A stretch of 64,000 bases of DNA from Lithodes maja (lineage: Eukaryota > Arthropoda > Malacostraca > Decapoda > Lithodidae): the NCBI GenBank assembly GCA_037953745.1, contig JBAKBP010000708.1, positions 124,001 to 188,000 of the forward strand. The letters are read 5' to 3'. This document shows, in pieces, positions 54,232 to 64,000 of the stretch (within the stretch, counting starts at the first letter, position 1; every line of letters starts with the position of its first letter). The notes under the pieces are model-generated. The model was not told the DNA's origin. It worked only from the letters and a program-made list of their open reading frames with translations, and did not search any database. The translations under genes were made by a program, and so were the position numbers.

Positions 54232-54864
54232 TTAAAGGGAAATTTTTAGTTTGCTTCCTAGACCCCTATCAAGCTATAAATATATACCCCCAAGACCCTT
54301 CCTAGACCCCTATCAAGCTATAAATATATACCCCCAAGACCCTTCCTAGACCCCTATCAAGCTATAAATATATACCCCCAAGACCCTTCCTAGACCCCTA
54401 TCAAGCTATAAATATATACCCCCAAGACCCTTCCTAGACCCCTATCAAGCTATAAATATATACCCCCAAGACCCTTCCTAGACCCCTATCAAGCTATAAA
54501 TATATACCCCCAAGACCCTTCCTAGACCCCTATCAAGCTATAAATATATACCCCCAAGACCCTTCCTAGACCCCTATCAAGCTATAAATATATACCCCCA
54601 AGACCCTTCTTCGATATAAATTTGTACGTTTTTTTAGTAGAAAAATGTCCCGGCCTTCGAAATTACAGGCTCGCTATCACTTGCCAGGAAAAAATCGACA
54701 CCTAAATGGCACGAAAGGTCTTTAATTTGACAGAAATTGGGCGAAATGTCTTAGAATTGCCAAACTAACGAGGCAAACGTCTTAAAATCTCAAAACTAAT
54801 GGGGCTAAACGTGAGAGAGAAGGAGGTTCGAATAAAAATCCCCCAAGTGAAAACCTCCCCTTAA
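54232..54864. mobile_element. MITE-E with an internal 44-bp minisatellite
   Basis: TTAA at 54232 (10 bp after the exon I donor) and 54861. The right end reads AACCTCCCC, and the interior has GGCTCGCTATCACTTGCCAGG as in other MITE-E copies. Between 54257 and 54609 eight exact or near-exact 44-bp units replace the normal left interior. Confidence 0.85.
54257..54609. repeat. 44-bp minisatellite, 8 units
   Basis: Units begin CCTAGACCCCTATCAAGC and contain TATAAATATATACCCCC. The period is exactly 44 bp. The seed CCTAGACC..CATCAAGCTT-like phrase occurs once in MITE-E at 19475-19500, so the array grew from MITE sequence. Confidence 0.95.
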
Positions 54865-55075
54865 CCCCTTCTGTACCGGTGATGTACTTTTCATTATAAG
54901 CTGGCAATGATTAGACGGTTTTATGTAGCTTAGGAAGGACTTCTAGCAATAATAAGGCTTCAAACTATCTCAACCAACCCTTTTAACTTCCACAGATCCT
55001 TCTTAAGCTGCATAATATCGTCTAAATATAGCTAAAATAAAATACAAAAGACGTCACCGGTACAGAAGGGGTTAA
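54861..55075. mobile_element. MITE-F (TTAA, 14+ bp inverted ends)
   Basis: CCCCTTCTGTACCGGTGA at the left is mirrored by TCACCGGTACAGAAGGGG at the right, each next to TTAA. Its left TTAA is shared with MITE-E. 215 bp, non-coding, with no other copy in this window. Confidence 0.9.
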
Positions 55076-55147
55076 TGTCAGCTCCACTAAAGTCACCACT
55101 GCATTTATGTTGCCTCCTATATTAGATTGTGTACTCAACCTTTAACT

Positions 55148-55310
55148 GTGTTGGTAGTGTGATGGTTTAGGTGCTTATGTTCTGGGTGTGGTGTCCCGAG
55201 TTGGAATCCCGGGAGGACCATATGCTTTCATTAGTTTATTCAAGAACATTGAGGTTTGTAATGGATGATTAATGTTAAGAATGGGGTGTTGCTTATTAAA
55301 TTTATACATA
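55148..55310 (+). mobile_element. tRNA-derived SINE (T3), uninterrupted
   Basis: Head GTGATGGTTTAGGTGCTTATG and B-box-like GAGTTGGAATCCCGGG, tail AATGGATGATTAATGTTAAG. Pairs with the interrupted copy at 12441. Confidence 0.7.
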
Positions 55311-55458
55311 CTACTATTGAGTAATCCGAAAGAGTTGTGGTTTCAGTCTCATGTCCTAATGGTGGCAACTTGACTAATTTCTTAAATGTGACGATAGTGC
55401 GTTATTATATGTGCGATTAGTTTGCTTGGGAAACTGATTAACTTGCTCATGTAGTGAT

Positions 55459-56016
55459 GTACACCCTATGTGGTGGTTTGTGTTCTTTTATTTCATAATT
55501 TCATATGAGTAAAGTGTTATTTCCACATAGCGATTTTGATAAGTTCTTTTGCCTTTATATTGTGTCGTCCCTGTTTTGGTTTGTTTATTTTGCAAGTTGT
55601 TGTTGTTCCCCAAGCTGCCTGGCCGAACAGCCCCAAGGCCCCGTGCAAGGCCAAGGCCATAACCGAGCGCCTCCACAGAACCCTCCCTGCCGATCACAAT
55701 AAAGCCTGGGTGACCGAAGCCACTCCATGGCGGGGAGCTGAGGAGGGTGCGGAAACGCCCGGGAAACCAAAGCCCCACCCAAGGCCCTGTGCCCCTCAGC
55801 AATTATGAAGAGAAAGTTGAGGGCATAGGAAAAATGTGATGCTTTGGCTTCCAATCTTGGTAGATTGGGAGGTTAATCCACGGAAGAGACGCCGTCACTT
55901 GAGATCTAGAAAATATGTAAGTAAAAGGAATAGTCAGAGTATGCTATGGGTATGGCAGAGATCGCTCAGTTCTCACTCTGATAGACCAGCCCATCACCAC
56001 AAGTTTTACATTATAA
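55459..56016. repeat. Repeat R1 split by SINE-L
   Basis: R1 runs 55459-55598 (CCTATGTGGTGG ... TTTTGCAAGTT), is interrupted by SINE-L, and resumes CAAGTTTTACATTATAAT at 56000. CAAGTT is duplicated across the insertion. Confidence 0.85.
55599..55999 (-). mobile_element. SINE-L inserted in R1
   Basis: Minus-strand full-length copy with head, body and CAA tail, and a short CAAGTT duplication. Close to the copies at 53525 and 11240. Confidence 0.88.
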
Positions 56017-56157
56017 TTCCAGGCAACTCTGTTCTGGGCTACCTTCATTGTCTCTTGATTTGCCTTTGCCTTTTCCCCATATGGTTTTAATAGATGATAT
56101 GATGGAAGTCATAATTTTTTGTTATTGTTGATATTTGTATATTTTACATGGTACAGT

Positions 56158-56600
56158 ATTATAATGTAAAACTTGCAAAATAAACAAACCAAAACTGGGA
56201 CGACACAATATAAACGCAAAGGAATTAATCATAATCGCTATGTGGAAATAACGCTTAATAAAATAAAATATTGAAATAAAAGAACACAATCCACCACATA
56301 GGGTATACATAACTACATGTGCAAGTTAATCTTGTTCCCAAGCAACCTAATGCACATATAACAACGCACTATCGTCATGTTCGAGGAATTAGTCAATTTG
56401 GGACGTTTTGCTACATGTACAAAGAAACTCGCTCATCGGGGGATACAATGGCATTTGGCAACTGTCTTGATAGCGTAGTGCTTAGTGTGCGGAATTTCGG
56501 TGTGAGTATCCTAGGTTGAGTCCTTGGAGTACACCATGTATTCATTACTTTCATTGATTTCATTAGTTAGGTTTATTTGTAAATTAATTGGTGGGTTGGT
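56158..56600. repeat. R1 (minus) followed by T2 tRNA-SINE (plus)
   Basis: 56158-56308 is R1 reversed. 56455-56600 is a plus-strand T2 SINE (AACTGTCTTGATAGCGTAG, a B-box-like GGTTGAGTCC, tail TTGATTTCATTAGTTAGG). Confidence 0.7.
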
Positions 56601-56673
56601 GAAAACAAATATAAATCCTGTTTCCATTACTATATGTTGTTCATATTTTAACCTGTTCTCTCTATATTGTCAG

Positions 56674-56814
56674 GTGGGAGAGCGAGGACTGAAGCTAAGC
56701 GGAGGTGAGAAACAGCGCGTGGCCATAGCTCGTACCATACTCAAGAACCCAACGTTTATACTCCTGGATGAGGCTACCAGCGCCCTTGATACTCAGACGG
56801 AGAGGAATATACAG
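56674..56814 (+). CDS. ABCB6: ABCB6-like transporter, exon J (signature, Walker B)
   Basis: Acceptor TATTGTCAG ends at 56673, donor GTGGGT begins at 56815. Phase 0/0, 47 codons. The ABC signature LSGGEKQRVAIARTIL is followed by Walker B and D-loop FILLDEATSALD, with the catalytic Glu after the Walker B Asp. It ends TQTERNIQ. The H-loop (a VxHRLST-type motif) must be in a further exon; none is recognisable in 56815-64000, so the gene continues beyond the window. Confidence 0.97.
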
Positions 56815-56895
56815 GTGGGTGTTATATCATAAGGTTATCAGGGAGTTCTAGAGGCTGGAGTACGAATTATGGTTCTTGCTTGTAGATTTGTTATC

Positions 56896-57547
56896 TTAAT
56901 CCAGCAAGCGCGATAGGCCTCACGGAAGGGTCACCATAGTGAATGTAGGCCTCACGGAAGCAAGACCATAAAAAAACATTCCAAAACACCCCAGGGGCTC
57001 TCAAAACAAAGGAATATGTCATAAGGTGATATAATTCCCTCTAGTACTTCCTACCACTCATCCATATGTTTCTCACCCCCCTCCCCCTCCTTCCCCACCT
57101 TATTCACCCCTCCCCCCTCCTCAATTATCACCTACTGTATTTTTCCTCTTATTTTCATCATTTATCGGTTATTTTTTTCTCCCGCGGTAATGTAGCGCAA
57201 GTGGGTTGCATAAGATTCGTTATATAACACTGAGACACCTCCCGCTTGCTCCAGTTGAGTCAGAGAGAGCGAGAGAGGAGGGTCTATGTCTCGCTCACTC
57301 ATGCCTGAGAATACGACCGGGTGGCGAATATTTACGATTTTCACCACCCAAATGCTTTTCCCACTTATTTTATCGCTCTTCAAGGTTCATATATTCATCA
57401 TACTGTATATGTAAAATAAAAGCACATTGAAAACAAATACAGTAATGCTTTATATCGTAAATATAACAAATTCTGTCAGAATCCAAGGCTAGAAATTCAC
57501 AAATAAGTCCCCTTGCCCCTAGGGCATTTTTGCGCTTAATGGGTTAA
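56896..57547. mobile_element. MITE-G, second copy
   Basis: TTAA at 56896 and 57544. CAGCAAGCGCGATAGGCCTC at the start and GCGCTTAATGGG at the end. The second ATAGGCCTC repeat has lost a few bases. 81 bp after the exon J donor. Confidence 0.88.
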
Positions 57548-58429
57548 AGTAGCAATCTTTATAGAATGAAAATTTTTACTAGAACAATAACACTCCAACT
57601 GTAATTCTTATCAGGCAAGATGCATCAGTGGGGATAAGTAAATTTTGTATTGGATGATGATGAGAGACACTAAGATAATAATATCCCTTGGAACTAAAGA
57701 GCCTCACCTTTATTATTGGAATAAATGTGGTGGGCTGGATCTGTCAGAGTGAGGGTTGGTGTCCTCTACTTCCCATAGCCGGTTCTGACTGTACCTTTAT
57801 CATCATTCTTATTTTTAATTTTTTTCTTGAGAGTGGTGAAGACAGTGGGGCCATAATGGTGTGCCTCATGGTTCCCTAGTGTCTTACTCTCACAGCCCAC
57901 TGGCACAAGTTGGCTTTTCTCTCTCTGGCGTAGGGATGCGGCGACCCTATCGCCCTCTACTTTGGTGATGCAATCAGCTTCTGGAGCAGTGGACCACTGG
58001 TTCCTATCTTCAGAAAATTCCTGTGCTTGGTATACTTCCAGCCAGGGCCCCACTGGGGTAACTAGAATAGCAAAATAATGGTGGAACTGCCATCCAGGTG
58101 AGGGACTGCTCTGGGTCTGCTCCTTCAGTGTTAGTGGTCATAATCCATTTAGTGGAAAAGGCACTGTGGAGTGTGTCAGTCGGGGCATGTCTGTGGAGCC
58201 TGGGGGCAGTTTCTGCCATGGCCATCCCTTTTGGGGCGCTTTCTCTGCAAGCGGGGCGTCAGATTTGATGATGATGATAATATTCCTAAGTAACTTATCC
58301 ATATTGTAAAAGGTGATTAAACAGAGATGGATGGGACTTTTTTGTTCTATCCTTGGCCAGCAACCAACACTTCTAGTGGAAGGAACCCTGAAACAAAATT
58401 ATGAACTGAATGGGTCTGTTAAGGTAACA
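57548..58429. other. No gene seen; R2 repeat in inverse orientation
   Basis: 57735-58055 is R2 on the minus strand (AGTGTCTTACTCTCACAGCC), preceded by a SINE-L-like head (GTCAGAGTGAGGGTTGG). The rest is unassigned, and no exon for the transporter H-loop was found. Confidence 0.55.
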
Positions 58430-59320
58430 GCTCCCACTTAACGACAAACGTAATGAAGCCATAGAACTCTTAAATTCTGATCTAAATACAATTTCCAATT
58501 GGGGCAGCGAAAACCTTGTTAACTTTAATGCTTCCAAAACCCAATTTCTCCATCTATCTACCCGTCAGGATCTCCCAGCGGACTATCCCTTATTCTTCAA
58601 CAATACAAAAATCAACCCTTCATCTTCTCTCAATATTCTTGGTGTCTCTTTTTCTTCTGCTCTCATTTGGAAGGACCATATTACCAGTCTTGCTAAGGCA
58701 GCCTCCCGGAAGCTGGGTGTGCTCAACTGCCTTAGGGGGTTCTTTTTCCCTGCACAGCTTCTTGCTCTGTACAGGGGCATAGTGCGCCCTTGTATTGAGT
58801 ATTGTTCACATGTGTGGGGAGGTTCCTCTCACACCGCTCTCCTAGACAAAGTTGAAAGGAAGGCCTTTCGTATCATTAACTCCCGTCCACTCACCAACTC
58901 TCTGCAATCTCTCTCTCTCCGCCGCAATGTTGCATCTCTCTCGCTATTCTATCGCTACTATAATAATCAGTGTTCCTCAGAGCTATCCCAGTGCATACCA
59001 CCTCCTTTACGTAGGGCACGTGGTACCCGACTTGCAACTCAATCCCACCCCTACTCTGTGCAACTCTCCAACCCAAGAGTGAAACGTTACTCTCAAACTT
59101 TCTTCTACTCAACATCTGAGCTCTGGAACTCTCTCCCAGAATCAGTTTTTCCCTCTTCCTATGACTTAAATTGCTTCAAACTCCGTGTGTCCAGGCATTT
59201 TGGCTCGAACGTCCCTTGATTTTGGCCCTGTCACTCTTTCAACTATGGGGGAGGCATTCGCTATAGGCAGTTATGCCTTTTGCCTCCCTCAATCACATTG
59301 AAAGAAAAAAATAAATAAAA
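58430..59320 (+). pseudogene. CR1/jockey-type LINE 3' end, longer copy
   Basis: Starts inside the RT after the catalytic box: NWGSENLVNFNASKTQFLHL, INPSSSLNILGVSFSSALIW, then LGVLNCLRGFFFPAQLLALY, EYCSHVWGGSSHTALLDKVE and ELWNSLPESVFPSSYDLNCF, stop, 3' UTR and an A-rich tail. 5'-truncated; the last 500 nt of the frame are open. Same family as 4094-4708, differing by few bases. Confidence 0.88.
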
Positions 59321-59595
59321 AAAAAATAAGTAATGGCATACTGTTATGAACTGCACCAACCCTTACATCTTGGTAACTTGAGGCTCTCAGTACACTAACT
59401 GTTCATCAGAGCAGTGTCTCTGTCCCCCCTAGATAACTGTCATGGGGCTCCACACACAGGCTAAGCCATGCTATCATGTATGAACAATGGTCCCTTAAAT
59501 ATCACTACTTGCGGGATTAATAAGTAAAATATAGTTGGGTAACTTAAGCTATGCTGCGCTTGGCTGCAGCGAACATCTTAATATCATTGCCCTTT

Positions 59596-60084
59596 GGAGG
59601 TGTGGCGGAGTGGTCTTGCCACTGGACTGGTAATCCAATGGACCCAGGTTCGAATCCCAATATGTCAATGGGAAGATATTATTGGGATGGAATTTGTGCT
59701 GTACCTAGTTTCAGTGCATTACCACAGCACACCGAAATGCCAAAACAAAATACCCTCATTGTTCCCTGATTAAATTAAATAGCACTGTATGAATATTCCC
59801 ATATTCAAAATATGCTACAGGGGGCAATGCCTAGTGAGTTAATTGCTCAATAGGTGGCGTTCTGAGAGTGAGGGTCCGAGCCTGGGGAGTGAGACTGTGA
59901 GATGCAGGGGCGAGGCAGCTTCAGAGATGGAGTTGGGTTCGGGCCGTGAATAGGTGCTTCGCATGTCGCACTCCCTAGGCTGGAACAAGACCTCACGGGC
60001 CTCACCGTTTTCAGCGGTAGAGTGTAAAGGCTATCAGCTTATGCCCGAGAGGGAGTAGTTGGAATATATATTAAAAAAAAAAAA
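59596..60084 (+). mobile_element. tRNA-derived SINE (T1), plus strand
   Basis: The tRNA-Thr(GGU)-like head has GTGGCGGAGTGGTCTTGCC (A box), anticodon stem-loop TGGACTGGTAATCCA and B box GGTTCGAATCCC. A 400-bp body follows and an A-run at 60070-60084. It matches the insertion in the DIRS RT. Confidence 0.88.
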
Positions 60085-60274
60085 AAGGGCGAGTTATCCA
60101 GCCTGGTACACAGGGGGCCCGGGCTACTGCGTATTATTTAGGTTATCACAGCTCACTTACCCACATAGAATGTCATATAGGCCTATCCACTAACTCCAGG
60201 TTCATAAATAATGCTAGGTGAACTGAGGCATAGGGCATAAGAAGACTGACAATTTGTCTCGGCCCACCTAGGGA

Positions 60275-60699
60275 TTAACCCGGGAACTGCGGGGAGACTC
60301 TTAAGAGTTCCCCCGGCGGACTGCGGGGAGACTCTTGAGAGTAAGTAAAACAAAAAATCAACTTTTGACATCGAAATTTTTTATTTTTTTTTATTTTTAT
60401 TTTTTTTTTTTTTTTTGGCCCCTGGGCCATGCAAAATCTCAGTCCTCTACCTCCCCTCCTTCCCCACTTTCCTCCTCTCCTTCAGTTATCACCTATTTTC
60501 CCTGTTATTCCCTTATTCTGAGGTATATTTTCGTGCTAACATTAGCGAGTTGCAAGCAGGGTGTTGTCATCACTGATGGCAAGCGAGTGCAAGAGAGAGA
60601 GAGAGAGAGAGAGTATCGATCGACTGTGTCTCAGTGGCCTTGGGGGAAATTGGCGGGAAAGCAGGTTGCCTCACCCATACATTATACAACTCGCGGGCT
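60275..60699. mobile_element. MITE-H, cut by assembly gap
   Basis: TTAA at 60275, two ACTGCGGGGAGACTCTT blocks, the T-rich block and CTGGGCCATGCAAAATCTC as at 44389. The right end is lost in Ns. Confidence 0.82.
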
Positions 60700-60899
60700 N
60701 NNNNNNNNNNNNNNNNNNNNNNNNNNNNNNNNNNNNNNNNNNNNNNNNNNNNNNNNNNNNNNNNNNNNNNNNNNNNNNNNNNNNNNNNNNNNNNNNNNNN
60801 NNNNNNNNNNNNNNNNNNNNNNNNNNNNNNNNNNNNNNNNNNNNNNNNNNNNNNNNNNNNNNNNNNNNNNNNNNNNNNNNNNNNNNNNNNNNNNNNNNN
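60700..60899. other. Assembly gap (200 N)
   Basis: Exactly 200 unknown bases, a typical scaffold placeholder. True size and even the neighbour relationship across it are unknown. Confidence 0.99.
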
Positions 60900-61865
60900 G
60901 GAAGTCGAAAGAGAAAGAGAATACCCCTACCAGTGAAATTAGATGAAGCCTACAACAAGATCAACGTCCTCACCATGAAGCTGGAATCACTCCAAGAGTT
61001 TGTAACACTCAACGTTGGAGTACCACAAACTTCAATTGTCACCGCAACTCCAGCAGCCACCAACGCCCCAACGTCAACTGCCAACAATTCAACGCCTACA
61101 CTAGCCACTTCAGCTGATGTATCCGATACTCAAGATACAAATAGTGACTCTCTTCCCCCTCAAGACAACTTCCGTGTCGTGAGGAACAACGTTTGCCCCA
61201 AGACCAGGAAACACATACCGATTACCGAGTGTCAAAACCGTTTCCAGATACTCGCAGACTCAGATGACGAAGAGGAAATAGAAGAAGTCCGGCTCGTGGG
61301 AGACTCGATGATACGTGGTCAGCTCACAGAGTTTTGCGCCAGGGCACCTAAGACCAGGAAGCGTTTTTGTATCCCTGGTGGTGGTGTGGATGACGTAGTT
61401 GCAGCAATTGACGAAGTATCAAAGCTGGCCCCTGCTAATACAATGTACGTCATCCACGTTGGATCCAACGATGTGCAGCGAACCCGGTCGGAAGATTTGC
61501 TTTTAAAGTACCAGCAGCTGATCAAGTCGTTTAAGGAGAAGTCATCAAGGATCATCGTCTCAGGAATCGTCCCCCGGCTCGGTGTAGAGAGCCGATTTTA
61601 CAACATAGCCACCAGCACAAATCGTTGTCTAGCAAACCTCTGCAGGAAGGAGAACGTGGGATTCGTCGACACCTGGGACAATTTCTACTACGATGACTAT
61701 TTGTTTTCGGACGATGGAGTTCATCTGAACCAGGTGGGAGCAGCACGTTTTGGGCGTCTTCTCAACGATGCGGTGAAGGATTTTCGGAGAAGAAATCGAC
61801 TCAGCACAGGACAACCAGGAAGGAGGACCGAAGACAGCGAGGACGGCAACCTACAAAGGAATTAA
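60900..61865 (+). CDS. CR1-type LINE ORF1 with SGNH esterase domain (5' end in gap)
   Basis: The frame is open from the gap edge to TAA at 61863-61865, 321 codons. A Thr/Ser/Ala-rich linker leads to an SGNH-hydrolase fold with LVGDSMIRGQL (Ser block), VIHVGSNDVQRTR (the G-x-N-D block), IIVSGIVPR and DDGVHLNQVGAARF (Asp-x-x-His). The catalytic Ser, Asp and His are visible. Esterase-type ORF1 proteins are a known feature of some CR1-clade LINEs, where the role in retrotransposition is unclear. No defect is seen; the true start is hidden. Confidence 0.9.
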   Translation, partial: GSRKRKRIPLPVKLDEAYNKINVLTMKLESLQEFVTLNVGVPQTSIVTATPAATNAPTSTANNSTPTLATSADVSDTQDTNSDSLPPQDNFRVVRNNVCPKTRKHIPITECQNRFQILADSDDEEEIEEVRLVGDSMIRGQLTEFCARAPKTRKRFCIPGGGVDDVVAAIDEVSKLAPANTMYVIHVGSNDVQRTRSEDLLLKYQQLIKSFKEKSSRIIVSGIVPRLGVESRFYNIATSTNRCLANLCRKENVGFVDTWDNFYYDDYLFSDDGVHLNQVGAARFGRLLNDAVKDFRRRNRLSTGQPGRRTEDSEDGNLQRN

Positions 61866-61963
61866 ATACTAATCCGTCAAGAACCGCGAATTTGGATAAA
61901 TCTCCACCAACACGACCCAAATTCAAAACCGTCAGGGATAACGACCGAGGACCGAGGACAGCC

Positions 61964-64000
61964 ATGAATGTAAATGTAGATCCGACCAGAACCAAAAATT
62001 CGATGAAAGAACGTTCTGCGAGTTCTAAAACCGCAACTTTAAAGGTTTTCTATGCAAACGCTCGTAGCATACGCAATAAATTTTCAGATTTAGAGGAACT
62101 AGTGTTTACAGAAAATTATGATGTGATTGGCATAACAGAATCTTGGCTCAATACAGAAGATAGAGACTTTTTAGCAGAGTATTCACTTCCCGGTTATGTA
62201 ATGTTTGAGAACAGCCGAATAAATAAAAATGGAGGTGGCGTTTTATTTTATATCAAAGAAAGTCTTAACCCGACCCTCGTGTCAAAACCTCAAATTGTGA
62301 ACGTCGACACATCTTTTGTGCTAATAAAGAATAATAAAGGTACAAAAATAATACTTGCGTTAATATACAGACCTCCAGCTCAATCAGTGCAAACTGACCG
62401 AGAAATTTACGAACAAATTGCAGATGTAAGTAACTCACAAGATACCGTAATTTTTGGCGACTTTAATTTACCTGTGACCAAGTGGGGCGATACTCTTACT
62501 TCACACTCCGGACATGACTTGTATACGAACTTGCAAGAGAGTTCGCTTTATCAATTTGTTCGAACGCCGACCCGTGGTAATAACGTTCTTGACATTGTAC
62601 TTGCAACAAAAGAAGAATTGATAGAGAATTTGAATGTTGGTGATGAATTCAGTAACAGCGACCATCGTACGATAACTTTCACTTTAAAGTTTACTAGTAA
62701 CGAACCAAATAGTAGCATCGAAAAAGTCCCTAATTTCAAGAAAGCAAACTTCCATAAACTTAGAGCTATGTTTAAAGAAACTGACTGGAGCTTTTTAATT
62801 AACAATAACGACATAAATACATCTTGGAAGTTATTCGAAACCACTTACCTAAAAGCAGTGCAAGACTGCATACCATCGAAAATACGGCGTCCAGGCCATA
62901 ATAATAAGCCCAAATGGTGGAATAAAGATATTTCAAACTGCCTGCTTGCTAAAAAATTTGCTAATGATAGATTAAAATCCTCACAAAATGACGAAGAACG
63001 GGTGAAATTTGTAGAGCTACGACGCAAAGCCAAAAAGTTAATTAAGCAAAGTAAAAAGACCTTAGAGTTACATATTGCGAATCAAAGTAAAACAAACCCG
63101 AAAGAATTCTATAGTTATATCAGAAAGAAAAAAGTAGTTACTTCAACTGTTGGACCGTTAGTCGATGAAAAAGGAGAATACACCAAAGACGAAGTACAAA
63201 TGAGTAATGCCCTCAATACCTTCTTTGCATCAGTTTTTACAACCGAAGACCTCAGTGATATCCCTACACCATCGCCGATTCAGATTGATAATTCAGATGT
63301 TCTAAGCAATATCACCGTTACAGAGAGAGAAGTATTGAATTGTTTAGATAAACTCAAAGTAAATAAAACGCCAGGACCTGATACAATCTCGCCTAGAGTT
63401 CTAAAGGAAGCTAAGAATGAGCTCTCCAAACCACTGACATTACTATTCAATAAATCCTTGCAATCTGGAACTATGCCTGATCAGTGGAAGCTAGCCAACG
63501 TAACACCGATATTCAAAAAAGGCAGCAAATCCCTACCCAGTAACTATCGTCCAATTAGCTTAACCTCAGTTGTATGTAAAATGCTAGAAACGGTCATACG
63601 AGACAGATTCGTAAATCACTTAGAGGAAAATAACATACTTAAAGATACTCAACACGGCTTTCGTAAAAAACGTTCCTGTTTAACAAACCTCTTGGACTTC
63701 TTCCACGATATCCTCAACCTCTACGATGAGAGTAAAGCTGTAGATATTATATACCTTGATTTTCAAAAGGCCTTTGACAAAGTTCCCCACAAACGTTTAC
63801 TGCTAAAACTAAAAGCGCATGGAATACAAGACGGTGTGTTGAAATGGATAGAAAATTGGCTCAACAACAGAAAGCAAAGAGTAGTCATAAACGGTAAGGC
63901 ATCTAAATGGACCAATGTAAGTAGCGGGGTACCCCAGGGATCGGTACTAGGACCAATTCTCTTTCTAATTTACATCAACGACATAGATGAGGGTCTCACC
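61964..64000 (+). CDS. CR1-type LINE ORF2 (endonuclease and RT), open to window end
   Basis: ATG at 61964 (alternative at 62003); the frame also extends upstream into the end of ORF1. It stays open for 679 codons to the last base, so the 3' part is outside. Endonuclease: FYANARSIRNKF, ITESWLN, ALIYRPP, VIFGDFNLPVTKWG, LDIVLAT and SDHRTITF. RT: TPGPDTISPRVLKE, NYRPISLTSVVCKMLETVIR, YLDFQKAFDKVPH and SGVPQGSVLGPILFLIYIND. The YxDD box lies beyond the window. With an intact ORF1 just upstream this may be a young, possibly active element. Confidence 0.93.
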   Translation, partial: MNVNVDPTRTKNSMKERSASSKTATLKVFYANARSIRNKFSDLEELVFTENYDVIGITESWLNTEDRDFLAEYSLPGYVMFENSRINKNGGGVLFYIKESLNPTLVSKPQIVNVDTSFVLIKNNKGTKIILALIYRPPAQSVQTDREIYEQIADVSNSQDTVIFGDFNLPVTKWGDTLTSHSGHDLYTNLQESSLYQFVRTPTRGNNVLDIVLATKEELIENLNVGDEFSNSDHRTITFTLKFTSNEPNSSIEKVPNFKKANFHKLRAMFKETDWSFLINNNDINTSWKLFETTYLKAVQDCIPSKIRRPGHNNKPKWWNKDISNCLLAKKFANDRLKSSQNDEERVKFVELRRKAKKLIKQSKKTLELHIANQSKTNPKEFYSYIRKKKVVTSTVGPLVDEKGEYTKDEVQMSNALNTFFASVFTTEDLSDIPTPSPIQIDNSDVLSNITVTEREVLNCLDKLKVNKTPGPDTISPRVLKEAKNELSKPLTLLFNKSLQSGTMPDQWKLANVTPIFKKGSKSLPSNYRPISLTSVVCKMLETVIRDRFVNHLEENNILKDTQHGFRKKRSCLTNLLDFFHDILNLYDESKAVDIIYLDFQKAFDKVPHKRLLLKLKAHGIQDGVLKWIENWLNNRKQRVVINGKASKWTNVSSGVPQGSVLGPILFLIYINDIDEGLT

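Noticed and set aside
54257..54609. CRISPR-like array of 44-bp direct repeats
   Set aside because: Units are contiguous with no unique spacers, lie inside a MITE in a eukaryotic intron, and have no cas genes.
56815..60699. Final transporter exon with the H-loop
   Set aside because: I looked for a VxHRLST-type motif after an acceptor and found none; this stretch is MITEs, R2, a LINE end and a SINE.

Overview
The window is animal nuclear DNA from an intron-rich, repeat-saturated genome. It carries a host gene cut into small GT-AG exons and a dense mix of piggyBac, mariner/Tigger, DIRS, CR1-like, RTE-like and tRNA-SINE elements. The mixture, with long GA/CT and (ATGT)n tracts, fits an arthropod and is plausible for a decapod crustacean, but no marker fixes the species. 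A run of 200 Ns at 60700-60899 is an assembly gap.

The only clear host gene is an ABCB6/HMT-1-type half ABC transporter on the plus strand. Ten exons between 10809 and 56814 join without any phase break into 543 codons: the end of the N-terminal region, the ABC transmembrane domain, and the nucleotide-binding domain up to Walker B and the D-loop. The 5' exons (TMD0) and the last 3' exon(s) (H-loop) are outside the window or not recognisable in it. A decayed copy of the start of one exon lies in an intron at 30658.

Layout: 1-3409, a piggyBac element with a full transposase; 3410-9750, mixed repeats, simple sequence and a 218-bp hairpin; 9750-13590, exons A and B with LINE and SINE pieces; 13593-19195, an unbroken chain of TTAA-bounded piggyBac-type elements, nested and abutting, including two internally deleted but open piggyBac copies facing each other; 19832, exon C; 21568-30172, a DIRS-like tyrosine-recombinase retrotransposon ending 47 bp before exon D; 30220-32085, exons D and E; 32200-37900, SINEs, a Tigger remnant, an RTE-like LINE and more piggyBac MITEs; 37911, exon F followed at once by a minisatellite; 39830-43751, a full-length 2A-bearing LINE (called LINE-A here); 45796, exon G; 46438-52455, a CR1-like LINE on the minus strand broken by three later insertions; 53281-56814, exons H, I and J; 56896-60699, MITEs, a LINE fragment and a tRNA SINE; and after the gap a CR1-type LINE running off the end.

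Two relationships stand out. First, TTAA elements of at least eight families insert into each other and share TTAA junctions, and one deletion derivative keeps an open frame for a catalysis-free, DNA-binding-like protein. Second, a short retroposon (SINE-L) present in many copies shares blocks with both ends of LINE-A, as expected for a non-autonomous partner. Family names such as MITE-B, SINE-L and LINE-X are labels used only here.
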